From Coemansia sp. RSA 1804 (taxonomy: Eukaryota > Kickxellomycota > Kickxellomycetes > Kickxellales > Kickxellaceae): 26,628 nt of DNA. A model generated the notes under the pieces. The model saw nothing but the letters and a program-made list of their open reading frames with translations. It was not told the DNA's origin and did no database searches. Numbering within the stretch: the first letter of the stretch is position 1; every line of letters begins with the position of its first letter. The position numbers and the translations under genes are program-made. Positions 18,366-26,628 of the stretch are shown here, piece by piece. The stretch spans positions 1-26,628 of the forward strand of contig JANBTH010000211.1 of assembly GCA_027578815.1 (NCBI GenBank), read 5' to 3'.

Positions 18366-21300
18366 TCAGCGCTTGCTTCCCTTGGGGCCCTTTCCGCGGC
18401 GGCTGCCTCTGGGCTTTGGCTTGCTAGAGCCGGTGATGTACTTGAGCAGATCATCAATGGGCAGATGGCCCTTTGTGGCGGTACCAGCAGGCAAATCGCC
18501 AGTCGCGCCATTCGGTTGTTGTTGCTGATGCTGCTGCTTTCCTTCGCGCTCCATGTGCATCAAATTGGACGCCGCCATCTCGCGCAGCTTCTGATGCGTG
18601 GCAGCCGACAGCTTGGCTTTACGCACGGCGGCAAACGTCAGCTCGGCCAGCCACTCGGCGGTCTCCTTAGCGCGCGGGTCGTCCTCGCCAAACCTATCAA
18701 TGAAGAACTTGTGTGCATCGCGCTCGGACTGCACGGCCTCCTTGAAGTCACCGACAATCGCATACGCCTTTGCAAGAGAGTGCTGCGCATTGGCTACAAG
18801 CACATGCTCGGTGCCCAGCAGCTTGATCCTGATCTCCAGACACGACTTGAAGAAGCGCAGTGCGTCGTCATACAGTCTCAGCGACTGCAGCATCACGCCA
18901 ATGTTGTTGTGTGCGGTGGCCAGATCCGGGTGATCCGGGCTATTGATCAGGCTCCACAGATCCAGCGCCCGACGCATGAACCGCAACGCAACCTCGGTGT
19001 TTCCGCGCGCATGCTCGTACAGCGCCAGGTTCAGGTAGTTGTGGATCGTCAGCGGATTATCAATGCCTATTGTGCGCTCCGAGATAATTACGGCCTTGGT
19101 CATGAACTCTGCCGCAAGATTGTATTCACCCGCATCGTAGTGCGCCAGCGACACCACAGCGTAGCATCGCGCGGACTCCGAGTGCAGGAACCCAAAGGTC
19201 TGTTCGTGGAGAGCAAGAGATTCGAGCAGGAGCTCCAATCCAAGCTCCTTCTGTCCTTGCTCCAGCGACATCCGGCCAGCATCAAAGGCCTCGTCGGCGA
19301 ACGACGAGTTGTGCACCGACACCTTGGACAGCGCTATAAAGTTCATCACATCGTCACCAATAATCGTGGTTGGCCTCGCTAGTATCGCGTCAGTCTTCTC
19401 CTTGACCGTGCGCTTGACCGGCTTGGTCAGCTTGGTGCCCGGCGGCAATGCCGACACAATCTCCGCCTGCACGGCTGACTCTTCTGGCCGCTCAAAGCGA
19501 TACTGGCGCACCACAAGCTGCGCCCCGCTCTTGATGCAAATCTCGCGCAGGAGGATGCGCTCGTTGCCCGAAACAAGCGTGCTGACAAAGTCTGGCGACA
19601 GTTCAAAGCGGTAACGCAGAGCCACCTGCTCTCTGATCTGCTCAGCAAGCGTCTCAGGCGTCAGCGCCAAAAGATCAGGAACTTGCTTGGCGTCGGCCGA
19701 CAAAAACGATGCTGGATCCGCGCAGTACGCGGAGCCCATGAGCGCACTGGCAACGAGTGCAAACGCCTCGCCGTGCAGATGAGCTGGCGCCACACGGAAC
19801 AGGTAGCGCAGAATATGCTTGACAGCGCGCGAGATCATCTCAAAGAGAACAAGCCGGCGCACGTTCTTGACAACATCGACGTCCTCGGGCAGCAGCGATG
19901 CAATCTTGCCCAGATACCGCATATTGATTCCGCGCTGGTGCATTGTCACCCTCAGCGCATCGCCGCTCAATGGCGACGTGGCGTAAGACGCAAGCTCCCG
20001 TGCAAATGCTGGAATGCTTACCTCGCGCAGGAACTTTGATGCGTCCCGCACCGCTTTGGTCAGAGGGTCCTGCTCGCTTGGGTCTGAAGGGGAGGAGCTG
20101 GCGTTGTTCTGCTTGATCGGGGTAAACGCATCCGGATCCAGATCAAGGCTGAACTCGAACCCAGCCATAATGTCCTTGGTGTCCAGATCCTTCTTCTGGG
20201 CCTCCTTCTCTTGGGCGTCGTCGTTGTTTTTGTTGCTGGTCTCAGCTTCAGCAGTGCCTTTAGAGTCTTCGTCGCCGATGGGTGTTTCCTCAGCGTCCTT
20301 GGCCTCCTTCTCAGCGCCCTTGTCGTCTTCTTTGTGCTCTGCCTGCTTGGACTTCTCAATAGCATATTCCTGGACCGCTGTGCGCACACTGGTCTCCCAG
20401 AACGTCTCGACAAGCTCAGGACGCAAGAGAACAAGCTTGTGCGGGTAGATTGGCACCGCAGTGCTGCTCGACTCGCACTCGCCCTCCAGGAACTCCACAT
20501 CAACCGGAGATAGACGGTACAGATCAAGCAGGTACTTGCGGCCATCGGTGCCAGTCAGGCCTTTGATATCGGCCGACGTATAAAGTCTGTGTTCCTCGCC
20601 GGCCTGGTCACACACAGTGTGCTCGCCAAAGTGCAGCGCCTTGGCCACAGGCTCCATGACTTTGTGGAAGTCGGGGTCGGAGCCGACGGTGACGCCGTTG
20701 TCGACGCTTCCGTAGATGATCTGCGTTGTTTCCTGGCGCCGGAAGATCCCAGGAACCACAGACTGCGCAACCACGCGCACTCCACGGTAGTCGACAACCA
20801 CGCTGCCCAGAGTGTTGATCCCGTCAATGTCTATTTGGTTCAGCTGCCGCACGCCGTGGATATCCTTGCCCGTGGCCACATGCGCCGCGGCATCGCCTCC
20901 GAGATCCGCAAAGGTCTCGCGACCATCAAACCCTTTGCTGTAGAAGATATTGTCGCGCAAGTACATGTGCTGGTTGTCGGGATCTGTTGGGTTAAGTGGT
21001 GGCATTTCGGACTCCACTACGGCAATCGCCCCTTGCACGGCAGCCTCAGCGAACTCCGAGTACCATTTATGGAACTGGCGATCGCGCAGCACGCGCTCCG
21101 AAAGACTGGCGCGCGGCATCTCGCGAATACTCTGCAGCTCCTCGTTCCAGTCGCGCATCGAATCTGCGGCATGTGCTCCGAGCCGCAGGTACACGTCCTG
21201 CGCACGTCCCATGTCATACGACTCGGGAGCGCGGTTCTCGGCGCCCCGCACCAGCCATGGCGATGCCGCCTGCTCCGACGAAACAAACGGAAGCACCTCG

Positions 21301-22367
21301 ACTGGCTCGTGCTGCGACACCTGCTTCTGTAGATTGTCGAGTCCTTGGACAAACCGCGGTGACAGCCGTTTCAGTAGCGTGATCAGCGAGTGCGCCCTGT
21401 AGTGGTCGGGGCTCTTTGCGCCCGTCTGGCCCGACTGTGCCGAGCCGTGGGGCTCTGGATCAAAACGCACCAGACTAGACGAGTTGACATAGAATCCGGT
21501 GCGCGAGCACGTAATGTGGTAGTTCTGGTTCTCAAGGGTCGTGACCAGCAGGTACAACAGATCGCCCCTGAGCTGGCGGTACCGGGGCACGGGGTTCCAT
21601 CCGCTAAGCACGATCTGCTTGAGACAGGCGGGAAGAGCCAGGCTCTTCAGGGCTTCTGTGGCGGATAGGGTCTCGAATGGCGGAACCTTGTCGAATTCAA
21701 ATCCTTTCAGTGCGTGGTTAGCTACCACCGGTTTTGCTTTCTGTTGCTGATCGTCCTCAGAGCCACTCGCTTGTTCGCTATCGTTATTGGTTTTCTTCTT
21801 ATCGCCCGCAGCCGCCGACTGACTGGCCTTCTTGCCATCCTTCTTGGATTTCTGCTTTCCCGCACCGTTTGCGGCCTCTGCGGAGGCGCTGTCTGACTCT
21901 GAGCCATCACCGCCATTAGCACTGGCAGAGGTGTTAGCAGCAGCAGAGCCGTCGCTGTCAGCAATGCCATCGGGGTATTTGACAGTGCTAAAGATCGAAG
22001 CGCCAGCATCGAGACCAGCGACATTGGGGTTGGCAGTGGTAGGGCCGACGAGGAGATCGCGCAACCTGCACACATGAATACGCGCCTCCCGCTCTGTGTA
22101 CTGATCCTCAACCACCGCCAAGTGGCTGTCCTTCTTCAGACCCTCGATCTCTCCGAGCTCTACAAAGTCGTTCAGACGCTGGCCGTTGAGCGTCAGATAG
22201 AAGCATGAGTGCTCGATGGTTGCCGGCGTCTCGCTGACCACTTGCTTGAGATCCTGGATCGTCTCTTGCGCGGTGGCGATGATTGGAATTGCTGCGCCAT
22301 TGGGTGCCTTGATGGTCAGTCTGTATGGCTGCTCTTCTAAAACTGCCGTTATTCGCGAATTCAGCAT
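18366..22367 (-). CDS. CLU1: clustered mitochondria protein (CLU / cluA / Clu1)
   Basis: 1,333 aa, single exon, ATG 22367. The N-terminal ubiquitin-like CLU-N domain (about 15-105; FYLTLNGQRLNDFVELGEIEG) precedes a Ser/Ala/Lys low-complexity spacer (136-215). The GSKG-like CLU region follows (about 230-340; LSGWNPVPRYRQLRGDLLYL). The Clu domain (about 385-640) contains DYRGVRVVAQSVVPGIF. A Lys/Glu-rich linker (about 669-735) leads to the central domain and to C-terminal TPR repeats (about 1020-1225; CYAVVSLAHYDAGEYNLAAE, TAHNNIGVMLQSLRLYDDAL). CLU proteins are cytosolic, bind mRNAs for mitochondrial proteins, and are needed for normal mitochondrial distribution; loss causes clustering. Tail: Gln-rich run then basic RGSRRGKGPKGSKR. 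The extensive open frames on the opposite strand are codon-bias shadows. Confidence 0.97.
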   Translation of the reverse strand: MLNSRITAVLEEQPYRLTIKAPNGAAIPIIATAQETIQDLKQVVSETPATIEHSCFYLTLNGQRLNDFVELGEIEGLKKDSHLAVVEDQYTEREARIHVCRLRDLLVGPTTANPNVAGLDAGASIFSTVKYPDGIADSDGSAAANTSASANGGDGSESDSASAEAANGAGKQKSKKDGKKASQSAAAGDKKKTNNDSEQASGSEDDQQQKAKPVVANHALKGFEFDKVPPFETLSATEALKSLALPACLKQIVLSGWNPVPRYRQLRGDLLYLLVTTLENQNYHITCSRTGFYVNSSSLVRFDPEPHGSAQSGQTGAKSPDHYRAHSLITLLKRLSPRFVQGLDNLQKQVSQHEPVEVLPFVSSEQAASPWLVRGAENRAPESYDMGRAQDVYLRLGAHAADSMRDWNEELQSIREMPRASLSERVLRDRQFHKWYSEFAEAAVQGAIAVVESEMPPLNPTDPDNQHMYLRDNIFYSKGFDGRETFADLGGDAAAHVATGKDIHGVRQLNQIDIDGINTLGSVVVDYRGVRVVAQSVVPGIFRRQETTQIIYGSVDNGVTVGSDPDFHKVMEPVAKALHFGEHTVCDQAGEEHRLYTSADIKGLTGTDGRKYLLDLYRLSPVDVEFLEGECESSSTAVPIYPHKLVLLRPELVETFWETSVRTAVQEYAIEKSKQAEHKEDDKGAEKEAKDAEETPIGDEDSKGTAEAETSNKNNDDAQEKEAQKKDLDTKDIMAGFEFSLDLDPDAFTPIKQNNASSSPSDPSEQDPLTKAVRDASKFLREVSIPAFARELASYATSPLSGDALRVTMHQRGINMRYLGKIASLLPEDVDVVKNVRRLVLFEMISRAVKHILRYLFRVAPAHLHGEAFALVASALMGSAYCADPASFLSADAKQVPDLLALTPETLAEQIREQVALRYRFELSPDFVSTLVSGNERILLREICIKSGAQLVVRQYRFERPEESAVQAEIVSALPPGTKLTKPVKRTVKEKTDAILARPTTIIGDDVMNFIALSKVSVHNSSFADEAFDAGRMSLEQGQKELGLELLLESLALHEQTFGFLHSESARCYAVVSLAHYDAGEYNLAAEFMTKAVIISERTIGIDNPLTIHNYLNLALYEHARGNTEVALRFMRRALDLWSLINSPDHPDLATAHNNIGVMLQSLRLYDDALRFFKSCLEIRIKLLGTEHVLVANAQHSLAKAYAIVGDFKEAVQSERDAHKFFIDRFGEDDPRAKETAEWLAELTFAAVRKAKLSAATHQKLREMAASNLMHMEREGKQQHQQQQPNGATGDLPAGTATKGHLPIDDLLKYITGSSKPKPRGSRRGKGPKGSKR

Positions 22368-22474
22368 AAGTGGAACAAGAACGCAGAAGTGGAATAAAAG
22401 GGGATCAATACTATGCCATCTGACTTTTGATTACTTCCGATACATGAGATAAGGCCTAGTACAGCTGCGCAGGA

Positions 22475-22723
22475 TTACTTTATTTTTTCCCAAAGGGCTA
22501 TAAGGATGCCGGGATTCATCATACACAAAAGTTGACAGACCATTGAACGTTTACCTTGCAACAGCTCTTGATTTTCTGACGGAGATGTGCCCTCTTCAGC
22601 TGAGGATCCAGCACCGGCACCGATACCGGCAGCTTCAGAAGAAGAAGAAGCAGTCACTGGCTCCTCCGCACGGGGTGCACTATCTTCAACAGGCTCTGAG
22701 CCCTTTATCTCTGACGTTGACAT
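22475..22723 (-). CDS. small acidic hypothetical protein with a likely in-frame intron
   Basis: ATG 22723, TAA at 22475. Unspliced it would encode 82 aa. A CAAG|GTAAAC donor (22555/22554) and CTTATAG|CC acceptor (22498/22497) frame a 57-nt segment, a multiple of three. Removing it gives 63 aa: an acidic, Ser/Ala/Glu-rich N-terminal 50 residues, then ENQELLQALWEKIK at the C-terminus. The intron-encoded insert (GKRSMVCQLLCMMNPG) differs sharply in composition from both flanks, which favours splicing. The product lacks a signal peptide or membrane segment. Function is not recognised. It lies between CLU1 (107 bp away) and the GPI-PLD gene (326 bp), all on the minus strand. Confidence 0.55.
   Translation of the reverse strand: MSTSEIKGSEPVEDSAPRAEEPVTASSSSEAAGIGAGAGSSAEEGTSPSENQELLQGKRSMVCQLLCMMNPGILIALWEKIK
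22498..22554 (-). other. predicted 57-nt intron in the small acidic protein gene
   Basis: Minus-strand GTAAAC...TATAG, 57 nt, within the usual length range of short fungal introns. Because its length is divisible by three and it has no stop, it is invisible to frame-based gene finding. Confidence 0.55.
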
Positions 22724-23049
22724 GATCTAGAAAGTGTGGGGGAAACGATGAACGAGAGAACAAGAAAAAGATGAAACAAAAAGACCCAAACTAGAAGAAG
22801 AATGGAAAAAAGAAACGAAGCGAGAATAGCAGAGATAAAAAAGTATAAACAAGAGAAAGAATATTTGCTCCGAATAAAAAGGACATGGATGTGAGCAATG
22901 ATCACTATAATCTTTTTTCATATTTTTTTTATCAGTGGGTGAGAAAAAAATTCGCTCGGCTTTCAGACCTTCCCCCCTGAACCCAACAAAATAGATTACT
23001 CCAGCAAACACCATCCATCCATCGCCCTAGCCAGTATTTTGATCTGGAT
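22724..23049. other. intergenic, GPI-PLD 3' side / small gene promoter
   Basis: 326 bp, strongly A-rich on the plus strand (T/C-rich on the transcribed strand), with no gene or RNA recognised. It probably contains the promoter of the small acidic protein gene and the 3'UTR of the GPI-PLD-like gene. Confidence 0.5.
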
Positions 23050-25839
23050 CTATTCGATGGACCGCTCCATCAGCAGCACGCTGCCAGAGAGTCTGGAGAA
23101 CTGGCTGTCGTGGGGCGCAGTGACAACAAGCAGCTCCTTGTCGGCGGTGGTGATGCTTCTGATATCCTGGCCCAGCCGCGCTCTGCTCATGGCGTTGGGC
23201 AGGAAGAAGCACTCGGGCTGGCTGTCGGCGCCAGAACGCCAGCGGTAGACGCGGCCATTCTCGGACTCGCTAAAGGGCTCGCCGATCCACAGCTCCGCAC
23301 CACTAGATGCTAAGGCACGACCAAAGTGGCCGGGGCTCTGTGTGCCAAGCAGCGTGCCCAGCAGCCCAGCAATCGTACCGTTGGCGTTAGTGAATGATTC
23401 TCCGGCGCTGGCGGGAGTTGGCCACAGCTGCGGATCCAGGATACGCACCTCGCCCGACTGCCAGCCGCGGGCCGGAATGGGCTGGGTGGGGAAGCCGGGC
23501 CCTGCAGCACGCCCTGTGTCACGCGCGGCTGCAGCCAGCGCATGCTCAGACGGCGACCCAAGCAGCACCAGCGGTGACGCTGCAGCAGCGCCCGATTCGG
23601 ACGGCGGGGCGGCGTGCCACACGTGAATGATGCTGCCAAGCTGCGTCTTCTCCTTGCCCACGGCAAACGCAAGGCCGCCAAACAGAGGCTGATCCACGGC
23701 TAGTTCTGGCGTCGAGCTGTTTGCAACGGCAAACACGTACACTTTGCCGGCCAAACAGCTAGCCTCTTCATCTGGATTCTCTGCTGCGCCGCGGTGTCCC
23801 GGCGCGCCCACCAGCAGCAGCGATGCACCGGTCTCCGGCACATGCACCGAGGTTGCAGAAAATCCGAACCACTCGAACGGCTGGCGCTCGGGCGACGCAA
23901 GCGTGAAGTCGGGCGCGCCCATCGACTGCATCTTGCCATCGCCAGTCGCGCTTCGCGACGAGCGCGACACGTAGCCGTGCAGGCGGCCTGAGTGGCGATC
24001 GCGCGCGGCGTCGGAGCTGTATGGTGCGCCAATAAGCAGATCGGCAAACCCGTCGTTGTTGACATCCTCGCCAAACAAGAACCCACCGATCCGCTGCTCC
24101 GACCGTTTGCCGCCGCCGATCTCTTCCGCCAGCTGCGCGCCTGTCAGCGTAAAGTCGGGCGTTGCGCCGAGTCCCTTGCCTGCGCGGCCCAAGTACACGT
24201 CGACTCGCCCAAGCGCCTTGCTCGCAGGCCCGGCGCCGTATCCGCTGCTGCCGACAGCGAGATCGTCGATACCGTCAGCGTTGAAGTCAACCACCGCCAG
24301 CGACGACCCAAACGCCGGGATCCGCGGCGCATCGTCTCCGCCGCTTGGCAGCAGAACCACGTGATCGGCGTCACTGATGTCCTGGCTGGCCATCTCGTAC
24401 TCCAGGTTCCATTCGTCCAGAACAAACACTGCGCCCGCAACATCCCTAGTACCACTGCTGCCATGGCGAGTGCCGTTTGCGGTGGCGGATCCAAAGTCTG
24501 CGTCTCCTCTGTAGTACGGCGCGCTGATGGCCACGCTCACCCGTCCGCTGCCGCTGAAGTCGCCTGTGGCCACTGCTGTGCCGAACCCAGAGTATGCGCT
24601 GGTTGTGTACATCTGCTTGATCTTTGGAAACAGCGTTCCGAGCTTAGCGCATCCACCACCGCTAGTATCTGGCCCTGCGTGTTCCGTGTGTGGCGGCTGC
24701 TTTGCTGCAAAGACGTGCTGCCGGCTGCCCGATCCGCCTGCTGGAGCATCATCAGTTATGCTGAGATACAGCACCCCGTCTCTCTCGTCCAATGAGACGC
24801 CATGCTTCACAAAGTCCAGGTACCGAGCAAAGTCGCCGCTTTCGCTTTCGCTTCCACGCAGCGCATCCTCCACTTGCTGCAACATCGATGCGGAGCCAGC
24901 GGACACTTTTCCGCCGGCCAACGGGTTGCCACTGCTGCTGTCGCTGCCTTTTCCGCGCCGGATGTTGCTCACTAAGCACCGCCCAGAAAAGTCGCCATCA
25001 ACAAACGAGTCGACCAGCGCGTGCCAGCACTCGGCTGTTCCCGCCGCCATTGAGTACAGGCCGCCCACATAGTAGTCATCCAGCCGCTCCGTCAGCATCG
25101 GCGCCTTGGCCGCATACGTGGGAAACAGACCGCGTCCAAACCGCTTGACGGCCTCCATAGCGTAGAACTGCCTACTCACGCACGCCCGCATCTTCCACTG
25201 GCTGACCGATATACCCATGCGCCCGTATATTGCCAGAATGTCCTTGAATGGCACTGCCCACTTGTCGCGTATAAACCGCAAGTCGTTCATGTGCGCCATT
25301 GCAAAGTCGCCGCCTACATCCAGCACGCTGTGCGCCTGCGCATAATTGCCCCCAAACGTCGAGTTGGCCAGCGTCTGTATGAACCCGTCATGGATGCCCG
25401 AGAGGCTGTGCCACAGCTCATCCGCAACCATGTGCGATGCTATGCCCAGAAGGAACGCTGCCAACTGCTCGCCCTCCTGCGAGTACATTCCTTCCTCTTC
25501 TTCTTCTTCTTCAATTTTGTCGTTACTGTATGTCTCTCGCAGGTACTCGACTCCGTGCTCCAGAAACGGCGTCCAATGCGCTGCCTCCGCCTCCTCGTCC
25601 ATCGACAGACACCCGTATCCCCAGTCGGGAAACGTCACCCCCGCCTGCAGACTCTCGGCCTGTCGATCCATAATCCCCCGGAACCGCATCACCCGCGCCC
25701 CGTGCGCATCGTCTGTGCGTGCATGGAACCACCGCCGCGCCCGCTCCGCCACCTCGTTGTGCACTGCTGGCCCACATCCGTCCGCGCCAAAGATGAGCGC
25801 ACAGACCACCACTGCCCCCGTTCTCAGCACTCCCATCAT
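23050..25839 (-). CDS. secreted GPI-specific phospholipase D-like protein
   Basis: 929 aa, ATG 25839 (a second Met follows at once). A signal peptide (about 1-21; GAVVVCALIFGADG) is followed by CGPAVHNEV, which parallels the mature N-terminus of GPI-PLD. The zinc-dependent phospholipase C-type domain (about 22-240) shows His27, PDWGYGC (71-77), His88, and SHMVADELWHSL with His136, Asp140 and His144. A linker leads to seven FG-GAP/beta-propeller blades starting near 419, 510, 585, 655, 735, 835 and 885. Three carry Ca-binding-like loops (DFSGSGRVS, DFNADGIDD, DVNNDGFAD). GPI-PLD cleaves the inositol-phosphate bond of GPI anchors and releases the protein. A Glu-rich run (110-116) interrupts the catalytic domain. 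Similarity to animal GPLD1 covers the full architecture; activity is inferred. Confidence 0.88.
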   Translation of the reverse strand: MMGVLRTGAVVVCALIFGADGCGPAVHNEVAERARRWFHARTDDAHGARVMRFRGIMDRQAESLQAGVTFPDWGYGCLSMDEEAEAAHWTPFLEHGVEYLRETYSNDKIEEEEEEEGMYSQEGEQLAAFLLGIASHMVADELWHSLSGIHDGFIQTLANSTFGGNYAQAHSVLDVGGDFAMAHMNDLRFIRDKWAVPFKDILAIYGRMGISVSQWKMRACVSRQFYAMEAVKRFGRGLFPTYAAKAPMLTERLDDYYVGGLYSMAAGTAECWHALVDSFVDGDFSGRCLVSNIRRGKGSDSSSGNPLAGGKVSAGSASMLQQVEDALRGSESESGDFARYLDFVKHGVSLDERDGVLYLSITDDAPAGGSGSRQHVFAAKQPPHTEHAGPDTSGGGCAKLGTLFPKIKQMYTTSAYSGFGTAVATGDFSGSGRVSVAISAPYYRGDADFGSATANGTRHGSSGTRDVAGAVFVLDEWNLEYEMASQDISDADHVVLLPSGGDDAPRIPAFGSSLAVVDFNADGIDDLAVGSSGYGAGPASKALGRVDVYLGRAGKGLGATPDFTLTGAQLAEEIGGGKRSEQRIGGFLFGEDVNNDGFADLLIGAPYSSDAARDRHSGRLHGYVSRSSRSATGDGKMQSMGAPDFTLASPERQPFEWFGFSATSVHVPETGASLLLVGAPGHRGAAENPDEEASCLAGKVYVFAVANSSTPELAVDQPLFGGLAFAVGKEKTQLGSIIHVWHAAPPSESGAAAASPLVLLGSPSEHALAAAARDTGRAAGPGFPTQPIPARGWQSGEVRILDPQLWPTPASAGESFTNANGTIAGLLGTLLGTQSPGHFGRALASSGAELWIGEPFSESENGRVYRWRSGADSQPECFFLPNAMSRARLGQDIRSITTADKELLVVTAPHDSQFSRLSGSVLLMERSIE
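25497..25513. repeat. (TTC)n microsatellite in the GPI-PLD-like gene
   Basis: A short run of TTC/TCT triplets on the plus strand, encoding a Glu tract (residues 110-116) on the coding strand inside the catalytic domain. It is prone to length variation. Confidence 0.75.
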
Positions 25840-26628
25840 TATTGCTGCTGTCTTGGTTTCTATTTGGTTTGATTCGAGTGTATCAGTTGCAAAGTGTCCA
25901 GACCGTCAATGTGGGGGTGGTGAATCGCATTAATACTCTTTCTCGTAGGCAACTATTATGACAATGCAATAGTACAGGCGGAATAGAGAAGAAAGAAATT
26001 GTGATATCTGGGGGGAGGTGGAGAGAGAGAAGAACGCATGCACAATAAGGCAAATGGCTGGGAAAATACAAAGCATTCTGTTGCCACGTGCCCCCACTCA
26101 GCATTGAATTTCAAGTTGAATCTTTTGGTTTTCGCTTGCTTGTTTATTGTTGCCTTTGTCATCCTTCTCCATCACATCACATCATTCTCGGCATTCCCTT
26201 GTTTTTTATTTGCCTTCTTTCTGGTCAGGAACAAGTAACAAATTGTGGAGCTTCTTTCAATTATTTTCCATTTCTTGCTCTTTTAGGTGCTCTAGGATGT
26301 AGATGGGTGATTGCCTGCCATTACCGCATTTTGCATGTATATCGTATATTCCGGACTGACTAGTCTTTTTAGTATTTCCATAGAATATTTTAATGAGATA
26401 TTTTGTTGGAAAAAGATGTGGCAAATCTGAGACATGTAGCAATGTATTAAAGCGTTTCCTAAATTTTGGTTCTACATAAACCAGCACTGTGAACGACACC
26501 AATTACAACACTGTTGATTCAAAATCCAAGCAACATTTCAGATGAAATCAAATATATTTATCTAGTCTTTTGACAAGAAGCTAAAGAGAGAAGAAAGAAG
26601 CAAGAAATGAATGCCCTATATGCACCGG
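25840..26628. other. AT-rich right end of the window
   Basis: 789 bp upstream of the GPI-PLD-like gene, containing its promoter. A GA-rich/GGGGGAGGTGG patch lies near 26010-26030, and a long pyrimidine tract ending in CAG lies around 26150-26229. No intact gene is present; a possible decayed retroelement fragment occupies 26257-26502 on the minus strand. Confidence 0.5.
26257..26502 (-). pseudogene. possible decayed retroelement GIY-YIG-like fragment
   Basis: An 81-codon minus-strand frame with no ATG and a stop directly upstream. It reads VEPKFRKRFNTLL, then LPHLFPTKYLI, then KTSQSGIYDIHAKCG and a closing EHLKEQE. The order (PxF..R.F, LFPTK, then S-G-I-Y-x-I-x-x-x-C-G) resembles the end of retroelement polymerases of the Penelope type or others that carry a GIY-YIG endonuclease. 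The YIG half and the following Arg are missing, so if related it is truncated and inactive. The resemblance is short and could be chance. Confidence 0.3.

Noticed and set aside
18465..19382. Long plus-strand open frame (305 codons) opposite CLU1
   Set aside because: It lies entirely antisense to conserved CLU1 TPR sequence, opens because of GC-rich codon bias, and its translation has no recognisable domain.
20589..21332. Plus-strand open frame (247 codons) opposite the CLU domain
   Set aside because: Antisense shadow of the highly conserved Clu domain; no family resemblance.
23992..24795. Plus-strand open frame (267 codons) opposite the GPI-PLD propeller
   Set aside because: Antisense to FG-GAP repeats in GC-rich sequence; the repeated motifs on the minus strand explain the coding signal.
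26038..26238. Plus-strand 66-codon ATG frame with a hydrophobic C-terminus
   Set aside because: The hydrophobicity comes from a pyrimidine-rich tract ending in CAG; no homology or neighbour support.

Overview
The window looks like nuclear DNA of a fungus, probably an early-diverging, gene-dense, intron-poor lineage such as Kickxellomycotina; the lineage is inference. Evidence: nearly intronless genes 150-600 bp apart on both strands, conserved eukaryotic housekeeping genes, and an Rco1-type double-PHD protein typical of fungal Rpd3S. No rRNA, tRNA, CRISPR or bacterial-type operon was seen. The one mobile-element hint is a weak, decayed fragment at the right edge.

Layout: an alpha/beta-hydrolase of the HSL/steryl-acetyl-hydrolase type (-, 98-1414); a mitochondrial PPR protein (+, 1976-4552); two tandem small subunits of serine palmitoyltransferase (-, 4925-5125 and 5635-5904); a gene-poor stretch; an Rco1-like PHD protein (-, 6969-9604) that needs an intron to gain an ATG; a 1.5 kb gene-poor region; Ssf1/Peter Pan Brix protein (+, 11144-12490); CPSF30/Yth1 with five CCCH fingers (-, 12750-13550); holocytochrome c synthase (+, 13886-14689); a second PPR-like protein (-, 14899-17178); DPH4 J-protein (+, 17757-18197); CLU/cluA (-, 18366-22367); a small acidic protein gene with a likely 57-nt intron (-, 22475-22723); a secreted GPI-specific phospholipase D-like protein (-, 23050-25839); and an AT-rich right end.

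The genes are not an operon. Four (two PPR proteins, cytochrome c heme lyase, CLU) serve mitochondrial gene expression or biogenesis. Two loci touch lipid and GPI biology (ssSPT pair, GPI-PLD). The rest cover ribosome assembly, mRNA 3' processing, diphthamide and chromatin.

The most interesting observation is the tandem ssSPT pair. The copies differ (Met versus Val) at exactly the position that sets acyl-CoA preference in human SPTSSA versus SPTSSB. For several genes the longest open frame starts at a non-ATG codon; supported ATG starts are given here instead.
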